Assembly: GCA_031262035.1 (NCBI GenBank)
Contig: JAISIL010000019.1
Coordinates: 1-44,785 of the forward strand
From: Spirochaetaceae bacterium
GTDB taxonomy: Bacteria > Spirochaetota > Spirochaetia > Treponematales > Breznakiellaceae
DNA: 44,785 bases
Direction: 5' to 3'
Every line of letters starts with the position of its first letter. Within the stretch, counting starts at the first letter, position 1. The notes under the pieces were generated by a model. That model worked only from the letters and a program-made list of their open reading frames with translations, was not told the DNA's origin and ran no database searches. The translations under genes were made by a program, and so were the position numbers. Below, in pieces: positions 33,803 through 40,377 of the stretch.

Positions 33803-33849
33803 CCAATGCCCGCCTGCATATCCTAAAATTTAATCTGAACAATGTGTAC
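33803..33849 (-). promoter_or_regulatory. type 1 structured leader, copy C
   Basis: The core (TAGGATATGCAGGCGG, GGCATTGG) and the proximal box are well kept, but the hairpin region GTACACATTGTTCAG (33849-33835) pairs poorly. The core ends 52 nt before ATG 33750. Confidence 0.5.
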
Positions 33850-33887
33850 GTTTTTCCTTTCTGACGTTCCGGCAGCCATGTTTTTGG

Positions 33888-34073
33888 CTATCTGATTACC
33901 CAGTCAGTGTAGTTCTTGCCGTCTCGCCAAGCTTCGTAGTTGCCACATGTCTTGCAGTTGGTGTCTGATTTGCAGTTGTACTCTTCGACACCGCTTGAAT
34001 GGCTTTGCCCGGAGAGGCAGCAGTCACTGCCTGTCCAGAAGGGGCAGCAGCCGGGGATTTGGTTGTTAGTCAT
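33888..34073 (-). CDS. Cys-rich mini-protein, copy 1
   Basis: 61 residues from ATG 34073; the ATG directly before it is at the wrong distance from GGAGG. Variant residues: SDCCLSGQSHSSGVEEYNCKSDTNCKTC. All seven cysteines and the IPGCCPFWTG and WVIR ends are kept. It is the most GC-rich copy and the first after the antiterminator gene, 143 bp downstream. Confidence 0.75.
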   Translation of the reverse strand: MTNNQIPGCCPFWTGSDCCLSGQSHSSGVEEYNCKSDTNCKTCGNYEAWRDGKNYTDWVIR

Positions 34074-34087
34074 CATCTTCCTCCTTT

Positions 34088-34136
34088 CCTGTCTTTAGCA
34101 CCAATCAACAAGTGATTTGTTCGAAGCTGTGGGTGC
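34088..34136 (-). promoter_or_regulatory. type 2 leader, pseudoknot candidate (copy 1)
   Basis: GCACC (34136-34132), CTTGT (34112-34108), GGTGC (34102-34098), ACAGG (34092-34088), then AAAGGAGG. The second helix keeps pairing through one U-G wobble although one base differs from copies 2 and 3. Confidence 0.6.
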
Positions 34137-34216
34137 ATGTTATTGCAATTGTGGCAGAAGAATGTCCGTCGACATATTCCATTATTCATATCAACCTAGT
34201 TATGGTTTATCCCTCA

Positions 34217-34729
34217 TCAACTATTTTCCATCACCTTATACGAAAGCCACACCCGGTTGTTATTCTCAAATAGCTCAAACTCTACCAGTGCACACTTCCT
34301 TTTCCGATTTACTTTTACTACTTCACCGTTAAAATCCTTTAATGATCCCTCTGTAATTGTTACCCATGAACCAACTTCTATGGCTTCGAGTAGTCCAATG
34401 ATGCCATTATTATTTATAAATAATTTTACAAATTCCAAGTCTCTTCCTCGTAATTCCTTTGTTCCATCGGAATAATTTAATAGTCTAATCATATACTCAT
34501 TACTTAAAATTTTTCTTTCATCGGTAATAGTGATCTTTTCACCTACTCCAAAAAAAACATATCCAGGCAGTAAATGCCTTATCATTTGTTTGTTATTACC
34601 CCCCTGAACTGTGTCGCGTTTTGCCATGATTGGTATTACTGTGTAGCCTTTATTACGCAAGACTTTGCTGACTGTGTTTTCATGTCTTGTGGAACAAAAT
34701 AAACAATAAATATAATCTAATCTATCCAT
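34217..34729 (-). CDS. LoaP-type NusG paralog, processive antiterminator
   Basis: 170 residues from ATG 34729. The NGN domain covers about residues 1-105 (YIYCLFCSTRHENTVSKVLRNKGYTVIPI..., RHLLPGYVFFGV, the last matching the conserved L-P-G-Y-V-F). The KOW domain follows (GSWVTITEGSLKDFNGEVVKVNRKRKCALVEFELF). NusG paralogs of the LoaP group ride RNA polymerase through terminators in long operons and are encoded at or near the operon's start, as here. It is shorter than RfaH/NusG by little and lacks the NusG-specific acidic insert. An in-frame GTG at 34750 is an alternative start; ATG 34729 is preferred (GGAG 10 nt upstream). Reading such a 32-kb operon without antitermination would be hard. 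Confidence 0.8.
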   Translation of the reverse strand: MDRLDYIYCLFCSTRHENTVSKVLRNKGYTVIPIMAKRDTVQGGNNKQMIRHLLPGYVFFGVGEKITITDERKILSNEYMIRLLNYSDGTKELRGRDLEFVKLFINNNGIIGLLEAIEVGSWVTITEGSLKDFNGEVVKVNRKRKCALVEFELFENNNRVWLSYKVMENS

Positions 34730-34807
34730 TAGGGCATGACTCCGCCTCACCCTTCAAAAAACTTTAAAGGGCTTAATAAATGTTAATATCATAGTGCAGG
34801 TAAAGTG

Positions 34808-34821
34808 CCTGCCATGGCAGG
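34808..34821. repeat. 14-bp palindrome in the operon leader
   Basis: CCTGCCATGGCAGG, perfect, 79 nt upstream of the LoaP start. Flanking GTAA...TTAC may extend it. LoaP proteins are known to recognise RNA hairpins in their operon leaders, so this and the CCCTT...AAGGG hairpin at about 34753-34774 are candidates. Confidence 0.45.
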
Positions 34822-34870
34822 ACAAATCCCTTACAATAATCTACAGCCAAACTAGTTTAGTTCAGCATCT

Positions 34871-35002
34871 TTACCTTGGAGCTTTGGGTACATATCGGCA
34901 AAAGTTATTTTTCTTCCAATTTGGGGCATTCATAGCTTGATTTTGAGACACACTAATGGCTAAGAGACAGCCTACTATGAGTTTAGAGATAAACTTTTTC
35001 AC
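34871..35002 (-). CDS. possible secreted 43-residue peptide
   Basis: From GTG 35002 with AAGGTGG 5 nt upstream: M-KKFISKLIVGCLLAISVSQNQA then MNAPNWKKNNFCRYVPKAPR. The first 23 residues have all parts of a signal peptide: two Lys, a hydrophobic core and a polar end with an A-x-A-like QNQA site. An I-V-G-C lipobox-like stretch sits too early to be the real site. The mature part is short, basic and aromatic with one Cys. It is the first gene of the operon if real. No homolog known to me; a leader or decoy peptide is possible. Confidence 0.4.
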   Translation of the reverse strand: MKKFISKLIVGCLLAISVSQNQAMNAPNWKKNNFCRYVPKAPR

Positions 35003-35107
35003 AACATCCACCTTTTTTCTTTACTACTAAGCACTCTGATAAAAGCTATATAATGACAAAACTACAAATATTGTAAAGTTTTTTGCCTTTTTTAAGCCTT
35101 TATTATA

Positions 35108-35124
35108 TATGCTTAATAAGCATA
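35108..35124. promoter_or_regulatory. palindromic operator candidate
   Basis: TATGCTTAATAAGCATA, a perfect 17-bp palindrome. It begins at the predicted start of transcription of the leftward operon. XRE regulators usually bind such sites, and the regulator is encoded divergently next to it. Confidence 0.55.
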
Positions 35125-35130
35125 ATAATA

Positions 35131-35159
35131 ACTCTATCAGATATTTAACAATATGTCAA
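35131..35159 (-). promoter_or_regulatory. promoter of the long operon
   Basis: On the minus strand TTGACA (35159-35154), a 17-bp spacer and TAGAGT (35136-35131; 4 of 6 to TATAAT). Predicted start of transcription near 35124, which gives a 120-nt leader before the small peptide. The divergent XRE promoter overlaps it. Confidence 0.45.
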
Positions 35160-35170
35160 TAGGGTATAAA
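35144..35170 (+). promoter_or_regulatory. promoter of the XRE gene
   Basis: TATAAA (35165-35170) with TTTAAC (35144-35149) 15 bp upstream. The -35 match is weak. It overlaps the -35 region of the leftward promoter, so the two should compete. Confidence 0.35.
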
Positions 35171-35187
35171 ATTTTTTTTGGGAAAAT

Positions 35188-35511
35188 ATGGAAAGAAACA
35201 AAATCCGCTTGACCTTAGCGGAAAATATCAAAAGATTTCGTTCCAGGCAGGGTTTCTCACAAGAGCAACTAGCTGAAAAAGCAGGTTTATCAACGAATTA
35301 TTTAAGTGCCATAGAAACAGCCCGAAAATGGCCGTATCCTGAAACTTTAAGCAATCTCGCAGAAGCTTTAAATGTTAATGTAGGCGATTTTTTCCAATCT
35401 GATAATGATGTAATATCAAAACTGTCTTGTATATCGAAGTATAGTACTGATGCAATGGCAAAACTTGAGATATTAAACAATAACCTTGAAAAAATGATTC
35501 TTAAATATTAG
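35188..35511 (+). CDS. XRE-family HTH regulator
   Basis: 107 residues. A helix-turn-helix of the Cro/CI type covers about residues 10-65: IKRFRSRQGFSQEQLAEKAGLSTNYLSAIETARKWPYPETLSNLAEALNV. The last 40 residues are helical and may serve dimerisation. There is no ligand or peptidase domain. It is divergent to the long operon with overlapping promoters and a palindrome at the operon's +1, so repression of the operon and of itself is the likely role. The Shine-Dalgarno (GGGAAAA) is weak. Its stop lies 15 bp from the convergent IF-2 fragment gene. Confidence 0.85.
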   Translation: MERNKIRLTLAENIKRFRSRQGFSQEQLAEKAGLSTNYLSAIETARKWPYPETLSNLAEALNVNVGDFFQSDNDVISKLSCISKYSTDAMAKLEILNNNLEKMILKY

Positions 35512-35526
35512 GAATTTAAAAACTAA

Positions 35527-36177
35527 TCATCGCATTTCTGTAAATCTAATCTCATCGCCTACCTTGATCTCATCAAATCCCTCAATACCAATACCGCACT
35601 CATACCCCTGTGCCACACTGCGAACATCATCTTTCAGCCGTTTTAGACTGCCAATTTTGCCCTTATAAATTTCCTCGCCTTTTCGTATGACATGAGCAAT
35701 AGCCGTCTGGCTTACTGTTCCCGTCAGGACATAACACCCGGCAACGGCGCCTACTTTTGGCACCTTAAATATATTTCGCACTTCTGCTGTCCCGGTTTCT
35801 TTTTCTTCAAGTTTTGGCTGGACACTACCTTTGATAATGGCTTTTATATCATCAACCACTTTATAAATGACATTATACAATTTTATGTCAATTTTTTCTT
35901 GTTTCGCCAACTGCTTTGCTCTTGGGTCAATCTTCACATTGAACCCAATAACAAGCGCTTGTGCCGCCACCGCCATATCTATATCACTCTTATTGATTAT
36001 TCCTAATGTCGCTTGAATCACTTGAACCAGAATTTCAGCGCTTGATAAGGCTTCAAGGCTCGCTTTCAAAGCCTCCGCCGTACCTGTTGTATCTGTTTTA
36101 AGAATAAGCCTGAGTTTCGGCATAGCATTGTTTTGTAGTGCCTGGGAAATAGCTTCAGATGTCGTTTTACTTTCCAT
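35527..36177 (-). CDS. stand-alone C-terminal part of translation initiation factor IF-2
   Basis: 216 residues that match only the last two domains of IF-2: the C1 domain (PKLRLILKTDTTGTAEALKASLEAL..EILVQVIQATLGIINKSDIDMA..A.VIGFNVKIDPRAKQLAKQEKIDIKLYNVIYKVVDDIKA) and the C2 domain (GTAEVRNIFKVPKVGAVAGCYVLTGTVSQTA...GYECGIGIEGFDEIKVGDEIRF), which binds fMet-tRNA. The G domain and domain 2 are missing. The frame is intact and has its own start with GAAGGG upstream, so it is not a simple broken gene. A full infB is expected elsewhere. It may be a decoy for an effector that hits initiation, a regulator, or a fixed remnant of duplication or integration. Confidence 0.8.
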   Translation of the reverse strand: MESKTTSEAISQALQNNAMPKLRLILKTDTTGTAEALKASLEALSSAEILVQVIQATLGIINKSDIDMAVAAQALVIGFNVKIDPRAKQLAKQEKIDIKLYNVIYKVVDDIKAIIKGSVQPKLEEKETGTAEVRNIFKVPKVGAVAGCYVLTGTVSQTAIAHVIRKGEEIYKGKIGSLKRLKDDVRSVAQGYECGIGIEGFDEIKVGDEIRFTEMR

Positions 36178-36389
36178 AATCTACCCTTCAGATAAAACAT
36201 TACTTAATACTCCATATATCATACAAAAATCGCATTTTTCCGTCAAGATAGCAAAAATACATAGCATGATAGAAATTTCTCTATAATGTATTTAAAGAAA
36301 AAGGTATATCATAGATGTGTGATCCGGGGATTAGGAGAATTTTGAGTATAAATCTCAAGTCTTACCGAAGTCGGCACGGCTGGAATCCA

Positions 36390-37259
36390 TTAGGCATAAG
36401 TGCGCAAGACTTCATCGGCTGACTTACCACTACGGAGCATGTCGAGGATTTCGTTTCTGCCGCGCTTTTCGCCGCGCTTTTCACCAATCTTGATACCTTC
36501 CCGCTTTGCTCCATTTATGCCGCTTACCCAGTCGGATTGGGCTTTCTCGTATTGGTCGTATGCCCGTCGTAATGCCGGGTCCCTCTGTATCTTTTCCATT
36601 ACCGATTGTGCTTTTTGTATTGCTGCATCCATCTTTATTACCTCCTCTATAACTTCCTGCGGACTGTTTTTATCAAAATAGGCAAGCCACCTGTGTAATG
36701 GGTTCTCAAAACTCGTTTTCCCCTGCTCCTGTAATGCCCTGAACTTCGGCATCTCCAGAAAATGTATCTCGCAGGCGTCTGTCAGTTTTACTTTCTTATG
36801 ATTGTCTTCCCACAGGTGAAAACTCGTGTGAAAATCTTTAATGCTCTTGAAATATTCAAAATCAATTATATTTATAGTGACAACAGGGGTAAGCTCGCTG
36901 TAATCAGAGCCAGAAGTGAATTCACGGGTGAATTTAAGCGACCAGTAATACAAGCTTCGTTTTTCCATATTATATTCGTTTTTTATCTGCACTTCCACAT
37001 TCACCTTGGTGCCGTCGGCAAGTTTTGCAAGCACATCCAGCTTGGACATCTTTCCTCCGACTACCTCTGCCGGAAGCTCTTTGTTTTCCAGGATTTCAAG
37101 CTCAACGATGTTGCCTTTCCCGGTTCGCTCCAGAACAGCATTGAGGAAGGCCATAAGCTGGGGCTCATCGCCTTTTTCGCCCATGGCTTTTTGAAAAGCA
37201 AAATCGTTCAGGGGATTGAGGCGCTCTGTTGTCTGTTCTGCTTGTGTAATATTGTCCAT
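36390..37259 (-). CDS. Rpn-family PD-(D/E)XK nuclease
   Basis: 289 residues. The start RLNPLNDFAFQKAMGEKGDEPQLMAFLNAVL and the nuclease core KLDVLAKLADGTKVNVEVQIKNE (D, then E-x-Q) are typical of the Rpn/YhgA 'recombination-promoting nuclease or putative transposase' family, abundant in Treponema. The E-x-Q replaces the E-x-K pair, as is common in the family. The C-terminus has charged repeats GEKRGEKRGRN and a closing LRSGKSADEVLR. The family makes DNA breaks and may aid recombination; copies amplify in genomes. No Shine-Dalgarno; AT-rich upstream DNA holds GATTAT. Confidence 0.85.
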   Translation of the reverse strand: MDNITQAEQTTERLNPLNDFAFQKAMGEKGDEPQLMAFLNAVLERTGKGNIVELEILENKELPAEVVGGKMSKLDVLAKLADGTKVNVEVQIKNEYNMEKRSLYYWSLKFTREFTSGSDYSELTPVVTINIIDFEYFKSIKDFHTSFHLWEDNHKKVKLTDACEIHFLEMPKFRALQEQGKTSFENPLHRWLAYFDKNSPQEVIEEVIKMDAAIQKAQSVMEKIQRDPALRRAYDQYEKAQSDWVSGINGAKREGIKIGEKRGEKRGRNEILDMLRSGKSADEVLRTYA

Positions 37260-37300
37260 ACCAATAATCTAATACATTTTTCCGGGAAAGTCAAGGGACA

Positions 37301-37318
37301 CTAAAACTCCGATAAAAT
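37301..37318. repeat. 18-bp repeat, right copy
   Basis: CTAAAACTCCGATAAAAT, identical to 1217-1234, directly upstream of the Rpn gene. It would mark the other side of a 36-kb segment holding the operon, IF-2 fragment and Rpn gene if it is an attachment-type repeat. Confidence 0.5.
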
Positions 37319-37419
37319 ATCCGGCACGAACGGTACCAGGTCTTTTCTTTATCACTTATTTTTGGCCTAATGATTTATCATAGAAACCGATATATCCATT
37401 TTCATCATTTTTTCAAAAA

Positions 37420-37704
37420 TTATTCCAGGGTATCCCGCAAATTGATTTGGGCCTCTTCGAAGCCGGGTTTTAGGGAGAGGGCTTTTTCGAAACAGGTTTT
37501 TGCTTCTGCATAGCGCTCCTCGTTAAAGCGGAGGACGCCGAGGTTGTTCCAGACCAGGGCTTCGTCTGGGTCATCTTCCAGGGCGGCCTGATAGCAGGCT
37601 TCGGCCTTATCGAATTCACCTTTTTGGTAAAATTCAAGGCCCAGGTTATTCAGGCCGGGGACCCGGGAATTGTCTTTTGCATTGTTATTATCAGTTTGTG
37701 GCAT
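37420..37704 (-). CDS. small TPR protein
   Basis: 94 residues. Two full TPR units (LNNLGLEFYQKGEFDKAEACYQAALEDDPD and VWNNLGVLRFNEERYAEAKTCFEKALSLKPG) plus a start of a third. Chromosomal style: TATAAT box (37710-37715) only 5 nt before the ATG and no Shine-Dalgarno, so a leaderless mRNA is likely. Codon use differs from the TPR genes of the operon (GC-richer). Function: protein binding. Confidence 0.75.
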   Translation of the reverse strand: MPQTDNNNAKDNSRVPGLNNLGLEFYQKGEFDKAEACYQAALEDDPDEALVWNNLGVLRFNEERYAEAKTCFEKALSLKPGFEEAQINLRDTLE

Positions 37705-37727
37705 AAGCTATTATACCCCCCACCCAA

Positions 37728-37748
37728 CCTCCCCCGCAAGGGGGGAGG
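37728..37748. terminator. GC-rich hairpin between Ogt and TPR genes
   Basis: CCTCCCCC and GGGGGAGG with a 5-nt loop, 13 nt beyond the Ogt stop on the minus strand. No T-tract follows. It overlaps the -35 region of the TPR gene. Confidence 0.4.
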
Positions 37749-37760
37749 AGTAACTTTATC

Positions 37761-38276
37761 TCAAACTGCAAATCGCTCAACCCCTTCAATCTCCAGCAAC
37801 TTTTGCTTTACGGCAAGGCCTGCTGCATAGCCGGTAAGGCTGCCGTCGACGCCGACAACACGGTGGCAGGGGATGATGATAGAGATGGGGTTATGCCCTA
37901 CCGCCCCGCCGACTGCCTGTGCGCCTGCCTTACCTGTCTGCTTGGCCAGCCTTTTTGCAATGGCCCCATAGGTTGTGACTTCACCGTAAGGGATTGTTCG
38001 CAAAATCTGCCACACGCTCTGCCTGAATGCACTGCCTGCAGGGGCAAGCGGCAATCCCGATACATCAGGCTTCCTCCCTGTAAAATAATCATCAAGCCAT
38101 CGCCTTATGCATAAAAATACCGGTATATCACTATTTACAACAGTTTCTTTAGCTTCCTTTGGCAGAGATGCAGCAAAATACTTTTGCTTAAGCCCATCGG
38201 ATGTTGTTATCCAGAGGCCAATAAGGTTCATTCCATCACTTGCCAGGGTCAATTCACCAACAGGCGATGGATACAT
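37761..38276 (-). CDS. ogt: methylated-DNA-protein cysteine methyltransferase
   Basis: 171 residues. The active-site motif IPCHRVVG (about 134-141) has the methyl-accepting Cys. The helix-turn-helix and RNA-flipping region PYGEVTTYGAIAKRLAKQTGKAGAQAVGGAVGHNPISII precedes it. It moves methyl from O6-methylguanine in DNA to its own Cys in one irreversible step. It lacks the Ada regulator domain. A TATACT box (38285-38290) lies 8 nt before the ATG, so leaderless. Confidence 0.9.
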   Translation of the reverse strand: MYPSPVGELTLASDGMNLIGLWITTSDGLKQKYFAASLPKEAKETVVNSDIPVFLCIRRWLDDYFTGRKPDVSGLPLAPAGSAFRQSVWQILRTIPYGEVTTYGAIAKRLAKQTGKAGAQAVGGAVGHNPISIIIPCHRVVGVDGSLTGYAAGLAVKQKLLEIEGVERFAV

Positions 38277-38284
38277 TGTTGAAT

Positions 38285-38290
38285 AGTATA
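38285..38290 (-). promoter_or_regulatory. -10 box of ogt, leaderless
   Basis: TATACT on the minus strand, 8 nt before the ATG. There is no AGGAG-like site between box and ATG. Confidence 0.5.
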
Positions 38291-38356
38291 TAGCACACTC
38301 CCAAAATAATATAGAGCTATCATACCATAGCCTGCATCTTCTTGTCCATACACCAC

Positions 38357-38396
38357 TATTCGTGTCGGCAAAGCCGATTCGTGAATATTCGTGGTT
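38357..38396. repeat. dispersed palindromic repeat, copy 1
   Basis: Contains CGTGTCGGC-AAA-GCCGATTCGTG and ATATTCGTGGTT. The reverse complement is near-identical to 43092-43130 (ACCACGAATA-CACGAATCGGC...GCCGACACGAATA). A hairpin CGGC/GCCG sits at the centre. It lies between ogt and the chemotaxis receptor, with no gene. Confidence 0.6.
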
Positions 38397-38427
38397 GTTT
38401 TTTATGATTTCAAAGCAGAGCTTTTAT

Positions 38428-38457
38428 TTGCATTTTTCCCCCGGAATGTACTATACT
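38428..38457 (+). promoter_or_regulatory. promoter of the chemotaxis receptor gene, leaderless
   Basis: TTGCAT (38428-38433), an 18-bp spacer and TATACT (38452-38457), then 6 nt to the ATG. The predicted transcript starts at the ATG. Confidence 0.55.
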
Positions 38458-38463
38458 TAAGGT

Positions 38464-40308
38464 ATGAAAAACATTAAAAAATCTTCTAAAAAGCTTTCTA
38501 TTCAGTTTAAGATGAATGCTCTTTCGAGCCTTCTTATCTTTGTGAGTCTTCTTATCCTCGCTTTCTTGAGCGTCTACACGATACGGGACCTTGCTCTGGA
38601 TACTACGACAAGCCTTACCAAGCGACAGCTTAAGGGCGAAATGAATGTCCTTAAGCGGGAGACCGTGGAAACCTATGGCGCTTTGAGCCTTTCGGGGGAC
38701 ATGCTTCTCGACCAAAATGGGCAGAGCCTTGAAGGCCGCTATGATATGGTCGACCAGGTTGCAAAAGACCTTGCTATTACCACCACACTTTTCAGCCATT
38801 CAAATGGGGTCTGGACGCCGGTTATCACCAGTATGGTTCAGGCCAATGGCAGCCGTTCTGTCGGCAAGGCCCACGCTCACCCGAACCCTGACCTTGACCG
38901 GGAAATGCCCAAGGGCGGTATCTTTACGATGACGCTCAACATTCACGGCAGCGATTATATTGTCGGTTACGAGCCGCTCTATGCAGCGGATGGCAAGACT
39001 ATCATCGGCGCCTATTTTATGGGTGTGCCGGTAAGCGAGGTTTTTGCCGATATTAACACAGAAACTACACAGTTTGTGTATCTGATTATTATTATTGCTC
39101 TGGCGATTCTTGCAATAACTATCTTTCTTAACATTCATGCTTTCCGCAGATTGATTATTAAACCAATTAAAAAGATTAATGCCGCTCTTGCAAAGGTTGA
39201 GCAGGGTGATATTTCGGCAAAGCTCGGACTCCCTGCAGGTGACGAGATGGGTGATATGGCTGCCGCTTTTGATGCAACACTGAGTAGTCTTTCTAACCTT
39301 GTCGCTTTAATCAAGCAGGCTGCCAATTCTATTGATGAATCAGGTGAACAATTAGCAAGGAGTATGGATTCTACCTCGGGCGCAAGTGCAGAGATTACTG
39401 CTACTATACAGAGCCTTCAGATGCGGACCGGCGAACAGGCAGCCTCTGTAGATAAAACCAACACGGCAATGAAAGCAATTACCGGTGCAATTGATACCCT
39501 CAGCAGCAATGTTGAAATAGAAAGCGCTGCATTAAGCAAGGCGCAAACAGCAATACAAACAATGATGGACAGTATAAAAGAAGCAGTAAAAGTAAGCGAT
39601 GAGAATTCAAAAAAGGTAGAGGCCCTTTCGGAATCTTCCGGGGTTGGCCGCAGTGGTTTACAGGCTGTTGCGGAAGATATAAAAGAGATTGACACTGAGT
39701 CTGCCGGCCTTATGGAAATCAATACGGTGATTCAAAAGATTGCAAGCCAGACCAATTTACTTTCGATGAATGCAGCCATTGAGGCAGCACATGCAGGTGA
39801 ATCGGGTAAAGGTTTTGCCGTTGTTGCCGATGAAATACGCAAACTTTCTGAATCCTCGGGCAAGCAGACACACACTATTAATGATATGCTGAAAAAAATA
39901 AAAGATTCTATTAACAAGATAAATCAGGCTTCGGAAAATGTGCTGCAAAAATTTGAACTGATTGATTCAGGGATACAGGCGGCAAGTGAACAGGAAGGAA
40001 AAATCCGCCTGGCAATGGAAGCACAGAATGCCGGTGTTGCCGACGCCCTTGCCGCAATGGACACCTTGCAAAAAATAAATACGACCGTTCATTCCGGCGC
40101 CGCTGCAATGAAGGAACACAGTGCACAGGTTATAAACGAAGAAGAAACCCTTGAGGCTATTACCAAAGAAATTGAAAGTAGCATGGAAGAAATGACCGGC
40201 CGTGCCAATGAGGTAAACTCAACGGTAAAAGACCTTGATGCCATCAGCCGTAAAAATCACGATAATACCGGCGCCCTCAGGGAAGCGGTTTCCAAGTTTA
40301 TATGTTGA
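38464..40308 (+). CDS. methyl-accepting chemotaxis protein with Cache-type sensor
   Basis: 614 residues. TM1 at about 19-42, then a periplasmic sensor of about 150 residues ([20 protein letters not shown]...[38 protein letters not shown]) of single-Cache type, TM2 at about 200-222, a HAMP domain ([36 protein letters not shown]) and a long coiled-coil signalling domain. The CheA/CheW-binding tip is at about 425-455: [40 protein letters not shown]. It senses a small ligand outside the cell and controls CheA. The ligand cannot be told. Promoter and leaderless start as noted. Confidence 0.9.
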   Translation: MKNIKKSSKKLSIQFKMNALSSLLIFVSLLILAFLSVYTIRDLALDTTTSLTKRQLKGEMNVLKRETVETYGALSLSGDMLLDQNGQSLEGRYDMVDQVAKDLAITTTLFSHSNGVWTPVITSMVQANGSRSVGKAHAHPNPDLDREMPKGGIFTMTLNIHGSDYIVGYEPLYAADGKTIIGAYFMGVPVSEVFADINTETTQFVYLIIIIALAILAITIFLNIHAFRRLIIKPIKKINAALAKVEQGDISAKLGLPAGDEMGDMAAAFDATLSSLSNLVALIKQAANSIDESGEQLARSMDSTSGASAEITATIQSLQMRTGEQAASVDKTNTAMKAITGAIDTLSSNVEIESAALSKAQTAIQTMMDSIKEAVKVSDENSKKVEALSESSGVGRSGLQAVAEDIKEIDTESAGLMEINTVIQKIASQTNLLSMNAAIEAAHAGESGKGFAVVADEIRKLSESSGKQTHTINDMLKKIKDSINKINQASENVLQKFELIDSGIQAASEQEGKIRLAMEAQNAGVADALAAMDTLQKINTTVHSGAAAMKEHSAQVINEEETLEAITKEIESSMEEMTGRANEVNSTVKDLDAISRKNHDNTGALREAVSKFIC

Positions 40309-40333
40309 CAGCTTGAAAAAGATATGCTATCAT
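40305..40333 (+). promoter_or_regulatory. promoter of the GPH transporter gene
   Basis: TTGACA (40305-40310), a 17-bp spacer and TATCAT (40328-40333). A mini-frame ATG...TAG (40338-40373, 11 codons) starts 4 nt after the -10 box and contains the transporter's Shine-Dalgarno AAAGGAG; it may be a leader peptide. Confidence 0.6.
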
Positions 40334-40377
40334 AGGTATGATTATAACACCATACTCAAAGGAGACAGCATAGCAAC

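Noticed and set aside
25401-33849. Integron cassette array with the type 1 elements as attC sites
   Set aside because: The elements sit at fixed distance before start codons, not after stops, and lack the RYYYAAC and GTTRRRY core sites. No integrase is in the window.
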